DNA from: a virus | Strand: one strand, 5' to 3' | Virus record (IMG/VR): IMGVR_UViG_3300023179_000042 | Coordinates: 1-64,000 of that record | DNA: 64,000 nucleotides | Shown here: positions 20,261 to 31,700 of the stretch, piece after piece | Numbering within the stretch: the first letter of the stretch is position 1 | How the letters are laid out: each line of letters starts with the position of its first letter | Translations under genes and position numbers: made by a program | Notes under the pieces: generated by a model | Told to the model about the DNA's origin: nothing | What the model saw: the letters and a program-made list of their open reading frames with translations, nothing else | Database searches by the model: none

Positions 20261-22291
20261 TTAAAATCCTGTTAATTGTAACCAAAACTTTGATCCGCCG
20301 TCGTCAATCCACTGAAGTTCAACTCCGTATGTTGGGTCGATCCAAAAATCTCCTACTCGTGGATTAGCAGGACTTGTGGTGCTCACCGTAATTATTGGAG
20401 TATATACTAAATTATTTTCAGAAGGATTGCCGCTAACCGGGCTGTAAATTCCTTTGGCCACATAAGCTCCACCGGCAATCTGAACAGACTGCACATTTGT
20501 TGTTCCGGTAGATGTGTTGCTTAGTGTACTTGTTACTGTCAATTGCGGCGCTGTTACAACACCTGTTGCGCCATTAAATGATAATGTAGAGGTGCTTAAA
20601 ATTCTACTATCACTACCGATATATTGTGTTAGGCCAAAATAATAAGTTTGATTAGTGGCTGTATCAATAATTAAAAATGTACTGGTTGTTCCTAAGCCAC
20701 TTGCTCCAGGACCAACAATTCTTCCGCCGACATATAAATCTTGACCAATACCGACACCGCCTGCTACAACAATGTCGCCGGTAGTGGTAGATGTTGAATT
20801 AGTTGAGCTTGTAAATATGGCCTGCCCGGTAACTGTTAAATTGGTTGTGGTGATTTGATTAGCGGCGATGCCACCTTGTCCTGCTCCGCCGACGCCGCCA
20901 ACAGTTAGACTGCCTCCAATATTTAAATTTCCACCAATACCAACGCCACCTGTAACAGTAAGAGCACCGGTTGTAGTCGATGTAGATTCTGTGCCGTTGG
21001 TAAATCTGCCAAGGCCTGCTACTCCTAAATTACCAACAATGTTTGTAATACCGCCAATAAACAAATTATCGCTTATGCCAACACCACCGTTAACAACCAA
21101 CGATCCTTCGTACGGACTTAATGTATTTGTACCGTCGCCAACTTTAAGGTCGGTAGTGATAAATGTAGTTCCTGTTCCGTCATAGTAAAAAATAGAACCA
21201 ATGTTTACTTGATTATCAACGCCGTCTTGTAGGTATGTACCGTGTATAGAAATATTGTTGTTACCGCGAGTCATGTAGTTGGCCACGTTATGGCCAATAA
21301 ACACATTACCGCTTCCTGTGGTTAGCGCAGTTCCGGCGTGATCACCAAAAAAGAAATTTTGGTCGCCATCGATTAAATTACAGCCGGCTTCGGTACCTAA
21401 GGCAAAATTACTGCTTCTTAGTAATACTCTGGTAACAGTTCCGTCGCTTACATATGGAGTAAAACTGGTGCCGTCAATTTGCTCATTTAAAATATCGTCA
21501 GCATATAAAACAAAATTATCTTCGTCAACAAAATCTACATAATAATATGCATCATTAATCTCTGTTGTTCCAACGATTCCTGTGATGTTTACATAAGTTC
21601 CGGTAGTAAATCCATGACCGGGTGCTGTTACAGTAACGGTACTTCCAAGTGTAACATTGGTAATTGTGTTGATGTAGGTTAACGGAGTAGTTCCAACTTT
21701 GGCCAATGCGTGATCGCCAATAGCAATGCTATTTGTTACAAATGTTCCGCTATATAGAGCATAACTTCCAATGGCTATGTTTTTATTTGAAGTTGTTAGA
21801 CCGTAGCGTAGAGCACTACGACCAATAACAATAGTATTTTGACCTTCAGCAAAATCATTTGGAGTAGGTTGAGCATCAGCAGTAATAACAATGTTATTAT
21901 AACCTTTAAATCCTTGACCAATAGTTAATCCGTTAACAATAATATCATCTCGGACATACATATTACGGTCAATGCCCACACCACCGAGAACAACAAAAGC
22001 TCCGCTAGTTGTACCCGTAGATACATTTGTTCTTGAAACAACAACGTGTGCTGTACCTGTACCAGTTAAAACTAAATTTGTGTTTGTTAAATTAACAAAC
22101 ATTTCACCTTTGTAATGAACAATATTACCTAAACTATTAGTGGTTGTTGTAATAAATTTGTTATTGGTGCTAATTGTATAACCAGTAGTTTGATCAAAGT
22201 CAGGTGGAAACTGTGGCTGACTTTGATTCAGCTGAATATAGGTATTGCTACCTCCTGATCTTAGTGTTTGTCCACTTAATAACTTTGGCAT
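20261..22291 (-). CDS. Tail fibre-like structural protein, 676 aa
   Basis: The N-terminal part contains a GGVGIDRNMYV module followed by an Asn/Gly/Ile-rich beta-solenoid-like stretch (residues about 130-380: NIAIGSYALYSGT, NSIAIGDHALA, NFALGTEAGCN, NFFFGDHAG, NVFIGHNVA). Such xxAIGxxAL repeats are typical of trimeric surface adhesin head domains and of phage fibre shafts. The second half returns to GGVGIGGNLNIGG modules. It closes with a short aromatic segment (GDFWIDPTYGVELQWIDDGG). It belongs to the continuous minus-strand fibre operon. The combination suggests a trimeric shaft; trimerisation and location on the virion are inferred only. Confidence 0.82.
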   Translation of the reverse strand: MPKLLSGQTLRSGGSNTYIQLNQSQPQFPPDFDQTTGYTISTNNKFITTTTNSLGNIVHYKGEMFVNLTNTNLVLTGTGTAHVVVSRTNVSTGTTSGAFVVLGGVGIDRNMYVRDDIIVNGLTIGQGFKGYNNIVITADAQPTPNDFAEGQNTIVIGRSALRYGLTTSNKNIAIGSYALYSGTFVTNSIAIGDHALAKVGTTPLTYINTITNVTLGSTVTVTAPGHGFTTGTYVNITGIVGTTEINDAYYYVDFVDEDNFVLYADDILNEQIDGTSFTPYVSDGTVTRVLLRSSNFALGTEAGCNLIDGDQNFFFGDHAGTALTTGSGNVFIGHNVANYMTRGNNNISIHGTYLQDGVDNQVNIGSIFYYDGTGTTFITTDLKVGDGTNTLSPYEGSLVVNGGVGISDNLFIGGITNIVGNLGVAGLGRFTNGTESTSTTTGALTVTGGVGIGGNLNIGGSLTVGGVGGAGQGGIAANQITTTNLTVTGQAIFTSSTNSTSTTTGDIVVAGGVGIGQDLYVGGRIVGPGASGLGTTSTFLIIDTATNQTYYFGLTQYIGSDSRILSTSTLSFNGATGVVTAPQLTVTSTLSNTSTGTTNVQSVQIAGGAYVAKGIYSPVSGNPSENNLVYTPIITVSTTSPANPRVGDFWIDPTYGVELQWIDDGGSKFWLQLTGF

Positions 22292-22309
22292 AATTACTCT
22301 CTATATATT

Positions 22310-22699
22310 TTACTGGTTAGCTGATTCAAGAATACTCAATGTAATCTGCATACTCGAACTTGTGCTCGAATAGCATCTAACACTGTCTAACTCTTCGATA
22401 ATTAATTTTCCTGTTATAGGATTAAATGCGTCATTGGTTGGTACTCCAAAATCTTTTACAAGATAGGTATCAAAATTTCCAGGTTGAGCACCATTGCCTT
22501 GAGCATCAGCTAACACCTGCCTATTTCTATGATGTATAAAAGTTACATTCTGCGTTGATGTCGAATAATTAGCAATTTGTGCCATTAGCACAATAGCTGT
22601 GGTTCCGACGGGAGCAGTATATACAGTAGCAGATGTGCCAGTGTTAGTCTGTAAATTTGCTGTTTTTGTCTTAAACGTGTTTAATGGAATCAATGCCAT
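22310..22699 (-). CDS. Small virion-associated protein, 129 aa
   Basis: A compact beta-rich protein (TGTSATVYTAPVGTTAIVLMAQ; VKDFGVPTNDAFNPITGKLI; DSVRCYSSTSSSMQITLSIL). I recognise the general pattern from small conserved proteins encoded among structural genes of marine T4-like phages, where no function is assigned. It lies 12 nt downstream of the 3398-aa gene with a clear AAGGA ribosome-binding site (minus strand AAAAAGGAAATATTATG), and 18 nt before the 676-aa gene. A head-fibre, decoration or fibre-capping protein would fit its size and fold type; none is proven. Confidence 0.7.
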   Translation of the reverse strand: MALIPLNTFKTKTANLQTNTGTSATVYTAPVGTTAIVLMAQIANYSTSTQNVTFIHHRNRQVLADAQGNGAQPGNFDTYLVKDFGVPTNDAFNPITGKLIIEELDSVRCYSSTSSSMQITLSILESANQ

Positions 22700-22711
22700 A
22701 ATATTTCCTTT

Positions 22712-25700
22712 TTATACTCCGCCGCCCTCAATCGCTAAGATGAACGGAGTCAAATTAGCAAATAGCGATTTAGTAAATGTTCTACCACTTAGTACACCAG
22801 TGGCTTGACTAATTACCAATCCCGGACCAATACGGAAGTCACCGTTTTGGTCGGTGCTGGTAAAGAATACCTTACCACCGCTTAATTGTACAGTTTCTTT
22901 TCCTTGTACAGGATCGGCATAACCTACCTGCGGTAAAGCACCATATGTAATACCTGCTCCGACATATTCAAATACATAACCAGAAGCACTAATATATGAA
23001 CGCTGATAGAAGTTAACCAAACAGCTATCTGGGAATAGGTCTGTTCTTCTTACATTTTCACCAAGTTGTACTAGATGATGTGTTCCGTTCCTTGACCAGT
23101 AGCTTAATCCGTTCATCACGCTATTGTAGCGTCCTCCTGATTCGAGGTCATAAATTAATCTTCTTAGTAGTAATTTAACATCTCGTCGGCATTTATCATC
23201 GTCGTAAGTGAACGAACGAGTAAAGTTAACATCAATAAATGTAATGACATTTTCTATCAGTGTTGCTCTATTTGCCTGTAGTGCTGCTACAGCTACCTGA
23301 ACAGTTGGAGCGGTCCATGTTATATCTGGATTAACCAGTGTTGGTAAGTTATCAAGATTTCCAGCTGTAATAGCATTAATTGTAATGTTCAATAAGCCGT
23401 CAAGTAAAGTAGCTTCAAGTGTTGAAGCGTAAGCACCACCTGTATCTTGACTTATAGTATTTCCAGGTGATACAGTTACAGGAACTCCCTGAACAACCTG
23501 CTGGACAACAATTGACAATCTTTGATAAGCTTCAACAGTTTGTGAAGATTCGCCTGGAATTGTACTAACTGCGAATGAAAAATATGCCTTAGCACAATTT
23601 AAACTAGCAGAGTTTCCGCCGTAGAGTACATCATAACATAAAGCATCAATAATGTAACCTACATCTCTGGAACACTTTGCCGAATCATAAGTAAATCCGT
23701 TAAAGTCCCCAATATCGCCATCAATCTGAGCTTGAATCCAATTGATAATTTCTTCTTGAATAAATGCTTTATTTGCTATAAGTTGATCTTTTGCGTAGAT
23801 AACATTAGTGTTAGTTGTTACCGGATCAGTAAATGTTACCAGTGACGGATCATTTCCTTCAATGATGCTGTTTAATTCGACATACGAAGTAGTAGCTCTA
23901 TTTTTTGCTACAGTACTTGCAGTCATAATTTCTTCAGATCTATTTTTTAAGTAACGGTATGCTTCTAGTGTTTGAGGCAATTCGTTAGCAATAACAACTT
24001 GAGAACTGGCTATCCCTCGTCGATAAGCATTACCACAAGTAATAGCATTAAAATTAGTACCTAATGCCGAATCATAAGAAATACCATCAATTATATAACC
24101 AGTATCTCTACGACAAATATTTCTATCATAGCTAAATCCACCGGCAAAAGTATTGTCAATATAATCAATAGTATCATTGACAATTGTATCTTGATCTGCT
24201 TCAAGTTGAATTACAGCATTTTGAAGGCCAGCTGCTGCCCAGGTAATATCTGGGTAAACAACAGCTGGCAACCCGGTCAACGATCCTGCTTCAATTACAT
24301 CTGTAATTGTTTGAACAAGTGTATCTAAAGTTGATGCTTCTGTAGCACTAGCAAACGATCCTTCTAAACTTTGAGTGTATGTATTGCCACTAGATCTAGT
24401 TACAATTTGTCCTCGAATAATTTGTTGAGCAATTGTGCTCAAATGGTTATACGCGGCAACAGTTTGTGAAGATTCGCCTGGAATAGTACTTACGGCAAAT
24501 GTAAAGTATGCTCGGGCACAAATATCAGTTGCGCTGTTTCCACCATAAAGTATATCGTAGCAAAGAGCATCTACAATAAACCCAACATCTCTAAAGCATT
24601 TTTCTTCACTATAAGTAAAGCTTCTCCAAATGCCTAGCCCGCTATCAATTTGATCTTGTATCCATCCAGTAACTTCTGCTTGAATAAATGTTTTATTTGT
24701 TTGAAGTTGATCTTTAGCATTAAGTTCGTTAGCATTACCGCCAGTTGGATTTGTAAATGTAACAGTTGGAATATTACCGCTGTCAATAATTTCAATTAAA
24801 TTATCGTAAGCAGTATTAGCTCTATCAACGGCTGTATTATCAATATTTAAAGAAATGGCAGATTGATCTTTAATAAATCTTATGGCTTCTAATGTCTGAA
24901 CCAATTCAGTTGAAGTAACCATCTGACTTGATGGAATACCTCTGCGATATGCTAATCCCGATGCTACTGTATTATAGTTTGTACCAAGAACCACATCGTA
25001 TATTGTACCGGTAATAATGTAATTACTATCTCTGCGGCAAATATTTCGATCATAATCAAACGGTGTTTGGTTATTTGTAACTTGTACATAAGCACTAACT
25101 TCAGAAGCTAAGAAATCTAGGTTGGCTTCAATTAAAGTGATAGCACTTCCTGCTCCTTGCGGAATAGTACCTGTTTTGGTTCTTAAAGAACTTGGGAACA
25201 ATGCTTCAGCTTCGGCACTTGTAGTTGGTTCGCCAATAATACGATTAGTTTCACTAAATCTTAGATCAATAAATGGTGCTGCTTGCCCGCCACCTGTAAC
25301 CAATGGTTTAAACACCTGCGGAGTTATAGTTGGGAATACTAATTCTTGATATAATCCTAGCTCGGCAGATACATCACGATTAGCTATCACCAAATCAGTT
25401 AAGGTATTCAAATATTGAATAGCCGCTATGTGAGCCGCAACTTGATCAGTTACAGTATTTGCCAACGATAAAATATTTGTTCCGGTATTTCTTGGATTAT
25501 CTGCAACGGTACTGCTTAATACTGTGTAATAAGCCTTGCCGCAGAAATACAAATTATAAAAATTTGGATTGGTTGGGTCTCCACCACCGGAAGTCAAAGG
25601 TGTATTTAAAGTAACGGTTTTGTAGCTTACATCAGTTACAAATGTTGATCCTGTTGTGACTATTTCAACCCCGTCGCCGCCTTTGGTACTGTTATTAATA

Positions 25701-28700
25701 TCGCGTATATAGATATAATCACCAATATTGATACCGTCTGTGTCGCTGACAGTTATTGTTATAGAACCTGTAGTTAGAGTACCTGTATTTGGAGCAGCAT
25801 TTAAGAAGTAAGGTAAGTTTTGTTCATTGGTGTGACCTTCGTCGGGCTCAACTTCCATAATTAAGGAAATATGAGGTCTATCAATTGTATCAGGTAAGAA
25901 AACCTGAACCTGAGCATTATTTGGCCAGAAACCATTTGGATAGTACTGGTCTAGACCATTTGGTCCGGGACTCTTAGGATAGGCAACGTAAGGTGGGTTA
26001 TAAATTGTACCACTAAACGCACGTTTACCAAAACCTTTAGCCTGTAAACAAATATCTCCAAAGTTGGCGTTACTGTTAACAATAGAAGCGATACCACCGT
26101 TATCAACTTGTACACCAATTGAGCAGAAAATTGTGAACACAGAAACTAGCTGAGCATAACCGTTATTGGTAATTTTAACTCCGTGTCCACCTTGAGTAAC
26201 CTGTGTAAAGGCGTCATAAACAAACGATTGAATTGGACTACGATCGCTAATATTTGCGCCGTCAACAAGACTACCACCCATACCACCAATTGGGTCAATC
26301 TTACGACCGTTCCAAGTGCTCGTACTGCCTGAGTACTCATAGCTTAGTTGTTCAACTTGTTGATCATTTAACGGGTAAGTCGGAACTTCTCCTAGATATA
26401 TCACTGAGTCGACACCAAAACCAACTGTAGAAGTGTTAATACCAACCCTATAAACATCTTGGTCAAGTTTAACCACACTTGTAACTCTTGGAGGAATTCT
26501 TACATCGTCGGCTAATTGTCCGGTGGCTGCGTAAATCGATCCTCCTTGATAGAGAGGAGGAACTACCGGAAGTCCGTTTTCAATAATATTTGTAATAATA
26601 AAAAAGTTACGGCGTATTGCCTGGCGAGGCATATAATCACCACCATATTGGAAATATGGATTAATAACTTGTTTCACAGTTGTGCCGGTAATTACATCTA
26701 CTGGTTCATTACCTACAATTTTTAGAGCAATATCTCTAGCATAATTTAATGCCAATGTAGTTGTTGATTCTTGTCCAGCAACATGATTATAACCTTCATT
26801 CCAGTACGATACGCCAGCTTCGATGGATTTGCTATTGCCTCCGACAAGTATGTCTTGGCTGACCGCATCAATAATTAATCCAGTATCTCTGTAGCATAAC
26901 TCTTCGTTGTACTGGAAAGAATTTGGATTGTACTTAGCATCAATATATTCAATTACTTCAGCTTTTAAGAACTCTGTATTGGCTTTTAAAATTTCATAAG
27001 CATTGTATACATTTGTTAAAGTCGAAGCTGTTAGTGAAATTGGACTCAAAGGTGCTGCTACCGTTGGACCATTATTGATAATATTGGTCAATGTAGCTAG
27101 TAGTCTAATAACTTCTGCTCCTTCTGCTGCCGATGCTGGTGTAATTGAAGTATTTTGTTTATAGACAGTTTGGTAAGTAGCAGTAACAACAATATTTTGT
27201 ACAACTTGACTTGCTAATGCTGCTAATCGATTAAACGCATCGATGGTTTGCGGAATTTCAGTTGGTATTGCTGATTGATTACCATCTACTCCGTAATAAT
27301 ATAGACCGCTTTGTACAGCTTGTTTATTACCACCGTGAATTAAGTCAAAAGAAATACTGTCAATTATATAACCAACATCTCTAGCACAGGTGCTGGTGCT
27401 ATAAACAAAACCGGGTAATGTGGTTTGAATATAAGCATTAATTTCATCTGCTAGGTATTGTTTATTAGCTGCTAAAAGAGCTACAGCATTGTATACTCCA
27501 GTCAAGTTGCTTGCTTCACCATTGGCTTCAATTCTATCGGTCCATCCTAGTGTATCGCCTTCAAGGATACCAATTAAAACATCAAAATCTTTTGAGATAA
27601 ATGCTGCTTCATCGATTGTAGCTGCTTCTAAAGTTGTTACCTGTATTGTTGCTGTTTGGTATCTTGGTACCAAATCAACAGTTGGAGTAATGTTTTGAAT
27701 AACTTTAACAGCAGTATCTTTTAGATATTTTACAGCTGAAATTGTTTGATTAATTTCTTCTTTAATAATTGGAGTAATATAATCGCTTTGATTCCAATAT
27801 TGAATACCAGCAAACGTTGTTTGACTTGTACCTGTAGTTGGATATAATAAATCTAACGAAACAGCTTCAAGTACACGACCAATATCACGAGCACATTTTA
27901 CTTCACTATATGGAAATTGTTTTTGCGACAAGTTCCAATTGATGTAGTTAATTGTTTGTTGCTGAATAAACTGTCTGTTAGCCTGCATTAAAGTTTCAGC
28001 ACTAACAAAGGCCGCATCAGGACCTGGGCTTACATAGATCTTAGGAGCAGCATCTGTACCATTGCTAATGATGTTTGTAATGATATTAAAATTATTATTA
28101 ATATTTCTTACTGTTGTTTCACCATTAGTTAGTACAGTATTAATTACCTGTTGATATGTTGCTCTATTGCCAAGTAAATTTGGACACACCTCATTTTTAA
28201 CAACTTTTTGGCACAGATAATTTAAGTAATCTATAGCACTTACTGTTTGAGTTTCTTGGCCGGCAATGGCGCTGACCGCACCATTATAATATGCCAAACC
28301 AGATTGAACAGATTTTTCATTTCCGCCAAATGTTGTATCGTATGATACATTTTCAACTAAAATACCAACATCTCTAAAGCACTTAGCTTTGTTATATGTA
28401 AATGTGCTTAATGTAGCATCAAGATAGGCTATTACCTCAGCAACAATAAATGTTCTATTGGCTTTTATAATATTATAAGCATGACCGACCATTTGATCGG
28501 CGTTTACATCAAGATTAATAGGTTCTTGATCAGGGGCTGCGCTTGGACCATTTCTTATAATACTTGTGATTATATCAATTTTTTGTGAAATGGCTTCAAT
28601 TTCGTAGTCAGTGGCAGGAAGTAAAGAAGTATCTTGAGGCACAACTGTTCTTGTTACCGGCACAGGTTGCGATTTCAATACTGAAACCATCAACTCTCTA

Positions 28701-31700
28701 ATGTAATTGTAAGCGGCTGTTGTAGCAGGAATTTCTTTACCTATGGATAATGTTGATTCATCACTATATCCAAAATAGTAAGCACCAGATTTAAAACTCT
28801 GTTTGTTACCACCATGTAGTAAGTCAAAAGCTACACTGTCAATCATGTAACCAAGATCTCTACGGCATTTAGTTTGGTCGTACCAGAATGCTTTAAAGGT
28901 GCCTACATAGGCAAGAACTTCTGCTTGAATAAATGCTCGGTTCGCTGCCAACACTTGAGCTGCCTGCTTTGTAAGCGGGTCAGGTGACATTATTGTAGAA
29001 ATTGGCTGTTTTGGACCAGCAACTGATGGACCGTTTTGAATTATGTCGGCGATATATTCAATTCTGTCAACAGCGTCTGTTACGTCAATTTGACTGCCGC
29101 CGTCTAATATAACTTGTGTTACAGTATTTTGATACAAGGTTGTTGTAATTTGTCGACCTTGAATAATATCTGGTAGCAATCTAGCAATATAATTGTATGC
29201 TTCAACAGTCTGAGGAATTTCATTTGCTACTGCTGTTGATGTTGAATTATATCCATAATAGTAAACACCACTTTGGATAGCCTGTTTATTTCCGCCGTAC
29301 AATAAATCAAAGCTAACGCTGTCAATCATATAACCAACATCTCGAGCGCAAGTTTCTTTATCGTATTCAAAACCAGCATTTTTTGTTGCTTCTACATAAG
29401 CAACGGCTTCGGTCTCAATATAATATTTGTTGGCCTGAAGTAATTCAAAAGCATTTACAATCGATGCTGTAGTACTTGGAACAATTCCATTAGGAATAAT
29501 TTGATTGGTAATACCTACTGTACCTGTATTTAAAATTCCTAAAATTAAATCAAATTCGGCGGCAATGGTATCCTGCTCGGTTGTAGTTCCTACTTGTAAA
29601 CTTGTTCTTTGTGTAACTGTAGATTGATATCTTGTGCCAGTTAAATCTGAAAGAATTACTTTTTGTGCTAGGCTTTTTACATAAGCAATAGCATTAGTAG
29701 TTGTTGTAATTTCACTGCCGATAGCGCCTACATAATTATTTTGATTCCAATATTGCAAACCAGCAAATGTAGATTGACTCTTTCCAGCAAACAGTAAATC
29801 TTGAACTACCGAGTCAACAATTAATCCAGTATCTCTGTAACATTTTCCGGCATCATAGATAAATGGATCTAGACCACTGTTAATATAGCTTATTGTTTGC
29901 TCAATTAGTGTTCCTTTGGCATCAACTAAAGTGTTAAAGGCAGTAACATAATTGGTTACTGTGCTAGCATCACCATTGGAAACTAAAGCATTGGTAAACC
30001 ATTCCTGGAATGATCCGTCATTTACTGTCAACGACGATGTATTAAGTATATTAACAATATCGGTAAATCTGTCAGTTACAATTTGACCAAAGGTTCCATT
30101 TGTAGCCGCAGTAACAGTACTCGCAGCAATTGTTTTGATATAATTGATAGCAGCAGTTGTTGTGGTTAATTCATTTTGAATATCACCGGTGTAATTTTTT
30201 TGACTCCAGTACTGAAGACCTGAAAATACACTTTCGCTGGTGCTGTTATATAGTAAGTCAATGGCCAGCCCGTCGACAATTAAACCTGTGTCTCGAGCAC
30301 ACTTAGTATGATCAAACTTAAATTGAGCATAGGTATTGTCAATATACAATATCATGCTAGCAATTAAACTAGTCTGAGCTGAGGTTAACGCATTAAATGA
30401 ATTTTGAATGCCGGCTGTAGCCCATGAAATACTTGGCAATGATGCGCTTGGTAGACTGTTCAAATTGCCAGCTGTAATAGCATCTGTAATAATTGAAATT
30501 AAAGATTGGCATTGGGTTGACAACACTCCACTTGATACATATATACCTAGGTCTTGTGTAATAGTTACACCAGGAGAAGCAATAATTAAATTACCTAATA
30601 CAACATTAGCAACTACTGATTTTAAATGATTAAAGGCGGCAACAGTGGCAGTTTCTTCTCCCGGAATCTGGCTAGTGGCTCCAACAAAATAAGCACGAGC
30701 ACATGCTAGTACAGATGTGTTACTACCATACAAAATATCATAACAAAGAGCATCAACAATGTAACCTACATCTCTTGCACATTTAACAGAATCATATGTA
30801 AATCCGTTATTAAACGGAGCATAGTTACCGTCAATTTGACTTTGAATCCATTGTGTTATTTCTTGCTTAATAAATTCTTTGTTGGCAATAAGTTGATTTT
30901 TTGCAGCAACATTGTAAGATTGAATGTCTGTGCCTTGTGGATCTGTAAAATATAATGCTGATGGACTATCGCCAGATAAAATATTTTCAATTTCAGCATA
31001 ACCTGCTTTAGCACGATTTACAGCAACAGTATTGCCTGCCATAATTTCTGCTGATTGATTTTTTAAATATTCAATAGCAGCAATAGTTTGAATATATTCT
31101 GTTGATGTAACCGCTTGACTACTGGTATTACCTCGTTGATAAGCATTACCAGCTGTAACACTGTTATAGTTTGTACCTAAGGCAGCATCATATCTTACTG
31201 CGTCAACAATAAAATTAGCATCTCTAATACATGTTTCTGTATTGTAGGTAAATGTTCCTCGATTAAAGGTCTGCTCAACAAATTCTACAACTTGTTCTTG
31301 TAAAAATGGTTTATTGGCCAATAAAAGTGTTCTGGCATTAAAGAAGTCGGCAGTTTGGATACCGTAGTTGATATACATGCCTTGCTCGGGAACACCTTGA
31401 GTCATTGTTAAAATGATACTTGATGTATTTGGTTCCCAATCACCTAGACCAACTGCTTTAGGCACTTGAACTGTAGCAGCAGGTAGGAACATTGTTCCGT
31501 CAATTAACCAAGGACCATTTTGATTTGTACAGTTTTGAATATATGGTGAGTGAAATAGGTCAATTCTATCAGCACCCGTCTTAGTAGGAAACGCTGTTGC
31601 GTATGCTCCGCGGTTTAGATCGGGTCTGTAAGAACCTTGTAACAGACCACTTCTACCATTGGTCATCTGCATGAACGCAAGATAGCAACCAGAGTTAACA

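Noticed and set aside
5264-22291. Short direct repeats resembling a CRISPR or satellite array
   Set aside because: The repeats are in frame, vary at codon level and encode fibre modules; there are no constant spacers or cas genes.
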